Below are positions 60,299 to 64,000 of a stretch of DNA of 64,000 nucleotides, one piece after another (the first letter of the stretch is position 1; every line of letters begins with the position of its first letter). The position numbers and the translations under genes are program-made. The notes beneath the pieces were generated by a model. The model was not told where the DNA came from. It was given only the letters and a program-made list of their open reading frames with translations, and made no database searches. Source of the stretch: Hippopus hippopus. Lineage: Eukaryota; Mollusca; Bivalvia; Cardiida; Cardiidae. Location: assembly GCA_946811185.2 (NCBI GenBank), contig OX328109.1, forward strand, positions 19,566,255-19,630,254, in the 5' to 3' direction.

Positions 60299-60558
60299 GC
60301 CATTCTCTGTAAAAAGGGGGCTTAATGCATCTGCGAAAAAGTAACGACCCATGTCAGCCTGTGCAGTCCGCGCAGGCTGACCTGGGCCGAAACTTTACAC
60401 TATTGGTCAATTCACTGTATGTCTAAGGCCCAGTCTACCTGATGATTAAGTTGGTTGTTTAAAAAAAAAATGGCTGTTACGGATCCATAATCTTGTGGTG
60501 GCTTGCGTGGTATTATGTTTCACGGAGATGCCTTAACCGCCCTTTTGTCAGAGCATGG
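60299..60558 (+). mobile_element. Family 2 MITE copy
   Basis: Ends GCCATTCTCTGTAAAAAGGG and TTTTGTCAGAGCATGGC; inner palindrome CAGCCTGTGCAGTCCGCGCA complete. Confidence 0.78.
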
Positions 60559-60644
60559 CTCATACAATGTTGAAAGTGGGATTAAACACCATACAAACTA
60601 ACAATTTGAATTTTAAAAAAATATTCCCTACATGCAAACATCTT

Positions 60645-60864
60645 TTAACTCTAACAAACGACAAAATGTTAGACTGATCCAAATTAAAAGCATTTTCAGA
60701 TGACAGTTCTAGCTCAAATAGTTAGATTTGTCTATGATAGAATAGACAATGTTGTGGGAAAAGGAGAAAATGCTGGTTACCAGCATTTTCTCCTTTTCCT
60801 ACAGTGTTTTCAAAAGGTGTTTTCCTCTGAGTCTTTTAACATTGGATTGTTTAGTAAAGGGTTA
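60645..60864 (-). mobile_element. TTAA hairpin MITE copy
   Basis: TTAACTCTAACAAACGACAA at left; perfect core; ends TTTAGTAAAGGGTTAT. Confidence 0.8.
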
Positions 60865-61015
60865 TGCAGACCACCTTTGAAAACATTGTGACAAAAGTTG
60901 ATCTTGTGATTGCGTTTCATAGGTAATTCACCATTTTTCTCTATATTTTCGTATTTCATGTATTTGAATGCCTGTTGAATATATTCTTACTATAAGTTGT
61001 CTATAATAAATTTGT

Positions 61016-61244
61016 AAAACACTTTACCACACAATCTCTCGATTTAAACAAAGTTAAGAAGAAAGCTTTTTAAAAAATTGTGGGAATAGAAGAAAAGGCT
61101 GGTAACCAACATTTTCTCCCATTCCAAAATCATTTTGAAACCTTTCAAAGACAAATTTCAACATTAAAACCACATTTAATTTGTCGTCTGCAAATGCTTT
61201 CAAAATGGATCTGTCTAGCATTTCGTCATCTAGTGTAGGATTAA
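61016..61244 (+). mobile_element. TTAA hairpin MITE, first of an abutting pair
   Basis: AAACACTTTACCACACAATC at left; core diverged; ends TAGTGTAGGATTAA, whose TTAA also opens the next copy. Confidence 0.75.
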
Positions 61245-61474
61245 CTCTTCACCAAACAACAAAATTTTAGACTAGTCCAAATTCAAAGCATTTGCAGGAG
61301 ACAAAAAAAAAAAAAGTTACCCAAAAATTGAAATATGTTTTTGGAAGGGTGAAAAAACATTTTGAGAAAAGGAGAAAATGCTGGTTGCCAGCATTTTCTC
61401 CTTTTCCCACAATGTTTTCAGAAGTTTTCTCCCTCGGGGTGGTTAAATGGCGGGATTATGTGGAATAGGATTAG
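61241..61474 (-). mobile_element. TTAA hairpin MITE, second of an abutting pair
   Basis: TTAACTCTTCACCAAACAAC at left; an A-rich expansion in the B arm; good core; right end ATGTGGAATAGGATTAG. Confidence 0.75.
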
Positions 61475-62396
61475 GAACGGAAGGAATAAATACTGGTATG
61501 CAGAAATATCTATAAAGAGATGTCAGTATATACAGACATGCATACCTTTATATAAGATTTTGATATTTTAAGACTCGTATTTTATAGTTCTGAAAGTTAT
61601 CAACCTTTAGCCTCGAATATCATTTTGCATCTACAATATCTTCATCACTAAATCCAATAGATCTAATTACCAAAATAAAAACTCTTATGAAACCGTTAAT
61701 TATACCACTTTACGTCAGTCAGTTTTGGATTTAGGCTACATTAAGGTCCTCAGTCCTTATTAATAGCAGATTACTTGGACAATATCCTTGTAAATGAATA
61801 GGCCTATAATCAACTTAAAGTTAAGTATAAGTTTATATGCTTTTGAAAACACTCTGTTTTCAAAGCAGATATTGACTTATAATGAGCAGTTTCTCCCTTT
61901 GCCATTATGTTTTTAAAATGGGTCTCTTATAAGACAAAAATATGCTTAAGTTTTCAACATTTCATTTCATCTTTGGACTGTTTTGAGACAACTAATTGCA
62001 TGTAACACCTCGAATAAAACTTGAAGATAAAGAAACATTAGTTTTGAATAATATGAAAAAAAAACATGGGAGCTAAAACACTTATCTTGATACACAATTG
62101 TCTATAATTGTTTTAAAATTCGCCTATATTTCGTGTTTGTGTGGTGGAACGTAAGTTGTTCTGCATATTCGAGGGTTGTTCAATAACGTCGAACGTGACT
62201 TGTTGTATCAATAATACTATTTGCACTTAGTCAAGCTTTGGTCATACTGTAAGTGCAACTTATTTCTAGCTTATACACAGTTGGTTACGCGAAAAAAATT
62301 AATAGTTGTTACAAACCTCCACAAAGTCGGCTTTTAGCCATTATGACGTCATTTTACAGTGTCTCACTTGAGGCAAAAATTTCTGGTAGCCTAATT
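61475..62396. other. Downstream intergenic DNA, little recognised
   Basis: A mariner-end-like CGAGGGTTGTTCAATAACGT lies at about 62170; nothing else. Confidence 0.4.
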
Positions 62397-62422
62397 AGAG
62401 AGAGAGAGAGAGAGAGAGATAG

Positions 62423-62493
<71 letters not shown>

Positions 62494-62512
62494 TGTATGT
62501 ATGTATGTATGA
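62397..62512. repeat. Compound microsatellite (GA)n(GT)n(TATG)n
   Basis: About 11 GA units, a GATAGATAT link, about 29 GT units (62426-62484), then ATATGTATGTATG units. Confidence 0.95.
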
Positions 62513-62570
62513 GAGAGCTGTGAGTCTGACTATACCCTAGGAATCTATAGATCTATTGCATATTCTCATG

Positions 62571-62793
62571 TTAACCCTTTACCACACGATGACGAGTTTA
62601 ACGACTCTGAAGAAAAAGTCTTTTGAAAAGATTGTGGGAAAAGAAGAAAATGCTGGTTACCAGCATTTTCTCTTTTTCCCCACAATGTTTTCTACCATTC
62701 CCAAAACGAATTCCAAGTTTTGAGTTACATTTACTTTGTTGTCTCCAAATGATTTCAATTTGGACTAGTCCAAAAATTTTGTCATCACGTTAA
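62571..62793 (+). mobile_element. TTAA hairpin MITE copy
   Basis: TTAA at both ends (62571, 62790); strong core. Confidence 0.82.
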
Positions 62794-63189
62794 CGCGTTA
62801 TTCTTGCAAAAATTGACGACAGGCCCAATTCTCATGTTATACCGAAGTTAGACGTCATTTCTGTGAGGTATTTAAATGACAGCAACAAAATCTGGTTCAG
62901 GTGACGTAACATGACATTGCTATAGAAACCTATACAAACGAACATGTGTACAGAGATAAGGAAAATTCTTCACACAAAAGTGAATTGTTTGAGACTTCTT
63001 ACTGTGAAAAAATTGTCATGTTTCAACCAGTATTAAACAAGTATAACGCTTTTTCAGATATTTTTAAAACCCCTCGTATTTTCTTGGCTAATTCTGTACT
63101 GTAAAGCTGAACTCGGTTGCTTAGTATGTACCATGAAAGACGAGAAACTTTGATAAGAAAAAGAAGGACAAGAAACGTTGAGGTCGCTA

Positions 63190-63400
63190 ATTGAATACTG
63201 CAGTCAGTCGAAATTCTCTCCAAGAATTGACGATCTAGTGATTGCGACAGGATTCATTCGCCTTTCATGGCTCAACGTAGTTTCAACGACGTTTATTTTT
63301 GAAAGCAGTCTGAAAAAAAAATTATACGAAGGACTGGTGAAAAGAAACTCCAGGATAGCATGGATAGGTGCACTAATGGTCGCGACATTACTGAAATAAT
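63190..63400 (+). mobile_element. SINE body fragment
   Basis: AGTGATTGCGACAGGATTCA and GATAGGTGCACTAATGGTCG, then ATTACTGAAATAATGG. Joined without a gap to half a MITE. Confidence 0.6.
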
Positions 63401-63545
63401 GGTAACCAGCATTTTCTCCTTTTCCCACAATGTTTTCTACCCTTCTAAAGTAAAGTTTCAATTTTTGAGTTACGTTTATTTTGTCGTCTGCAAATGCTTT
63501 CAATTTGAAAAATTTCTAAAATTTTGTTGTTTGGTAAAGAGATAA
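63401..63545 (+). mobile_element. TTAA hairpin MITE, right half only
   Basis: Starts at the hairpin centre (GTAACCAGCATTTTCTCC), complete B arm, ends TTTGGTAAAGAGATAA. Confidence 0.75.
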
Positions 63546-63581
63546 TGCATCACGGAGATGCATTAAACCCCCTTTTTCCAG
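63546..63581 (+). mobile_element. Family 2 MITE, right terminus only
   Basis: GCATCACGGAGATGCATTAA then ACCCCCTTTTTCCAG. Confidence 0.55.
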
Positions 63582-63729
63582 ATAATGACTCCTTTTTTTC
63601 CGTCTGCTTGAATGATTCTGCGCAGTAAAGCTTGAATCTGATTGCCCGGGTTCTGAATAAGACCAGCTGTTGTATATCAGTTGGGCATGAAGTGCAAGAT
63701 AACTTGTAATTTAGCCCATATATGTATTT

Positions 63730-63953
63730 GACTCTTCACCATAGGACAAAAATTTTGGGTTTTCTTAAAGTATTTGCAGACCACAAATCAAATGCGGCTT
63801 ACATACTTGGATTTATATAAATTTAAGGGAAGGAAAAAAAACTTTGCGGGGGAAGAAGAAAAGCTGGTTAATAGCATTTTCTCCTATTCTTGTAATTTTT
63901 TCAAGTCTTCTTCTTCCAGGTTGTTAAACAACGAATTAGTTCGGTTGAGGGTT
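63730..63953 (-). mobile_element. TTAA hairpin MITE copy, diverged
   Basis: GACTCTTCACCATAGGACAA at left; core reduced; ends TCGGTTGAGGGTTA. Confidence 0.62.
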
Positions 63954-64000
63954 ACAGAGAATGATAATGAATTGGCCTCTGCTACACTTAATCTTTGCAG

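Noticed and set aside
62426..62484. Regulatory Z-DNA element
   Set aside because: The GT tract could form Z-DNA, but it is an ordinary microsatellite far from any supported promoter.
7629..63545. Many short open frames sharing peptides such as [20 protein letters not shown]
   Set aside because: They are translations of the hairpin MITE core and arms in different frames; the shared peptide reflects repeated DNA, not a protein family.
1..64000. CRISPR array
   Set aside because: Repeats are long, palindromic and scattered in introns of animal genes; spacing is not regular and the genome is eukaryotic.

Overview
This is a eukaryotic nuclear window: AT-rich, with short exons separated by kilobase introns, GT-AG junctions and dense small transposons. 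The genes have clear animal orthologues. The repeats (tRNA-derived SINEs ending in CA-rich tails, TAGCTCACCTGAGC-type elements, palindromic MITEs) are of kinds common in bivalve molluscs. I infer a bivalve but cannot name the species.

Two genes lie head to head. On the minus strand, six exons between 31192 and 1724 encode the first 233 residues of an SGSM1/2-type protein (small G protein signaling modulator; RUN domain, with a C-terminal Rab-GAP TBC domain known from the family). The gene runs off the left edge. On the plus strand, 14 constitutive exons from 31711 to 52915 plus one of two alternative last exons (53471-53598 or 57291-57397) encode a complete VPS33A, the Sec1/Munc18 subunit of the HOPS and CORVET tethering complexes. 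The start codons are 518 bp apart, so the gap probably holds a shared bidirectional promoter. Both proteins belong to Rab-controlled endolysosomal traffic.

Almost everything else is mobile DNA. The dominant element, called here the TTAA hairpin MITE, is about 228 bp. It has TTAA at both ends followed by CYCTTTACC-type termini, an A arm, a nearly perfect central palindrome of about 57 bp, and a longer B arm. Roughly 70 copies or fragments are scattered through both genes, about a fifth of the window. Its ends suggest mobilisation by a piggyBac-type transposase. In the feature list '+' means A arm first and '-' means B arm first.

Other elements include: a 5.5-kb Harbinger-like element (14432-19932, CAG target duplication) inserted in the loop of one MITE; a mariner (24023-25975, TA target duplication) with a transposase broken by one stop; a second palindromic MITE family (GCCATGCTCTGTGAAAAGGG termini); a third built on TAGATCAAGATCAGACTGC; about a dozen tRNA-derived SINE copies, two with clean target duplications inside hairpin MITEs; a LINE fragment in VPS33A intron 1; and several internally tandem-repeated elements. 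From 57680 to 64000 I see repeats only and no supported gene.

The most interesting points are the duplicated VPS33A last exon, the hairpin MITE family with arm-to-arm covariation and its clustering next to splice donors, and the nested insertions that fix target-site preferences.
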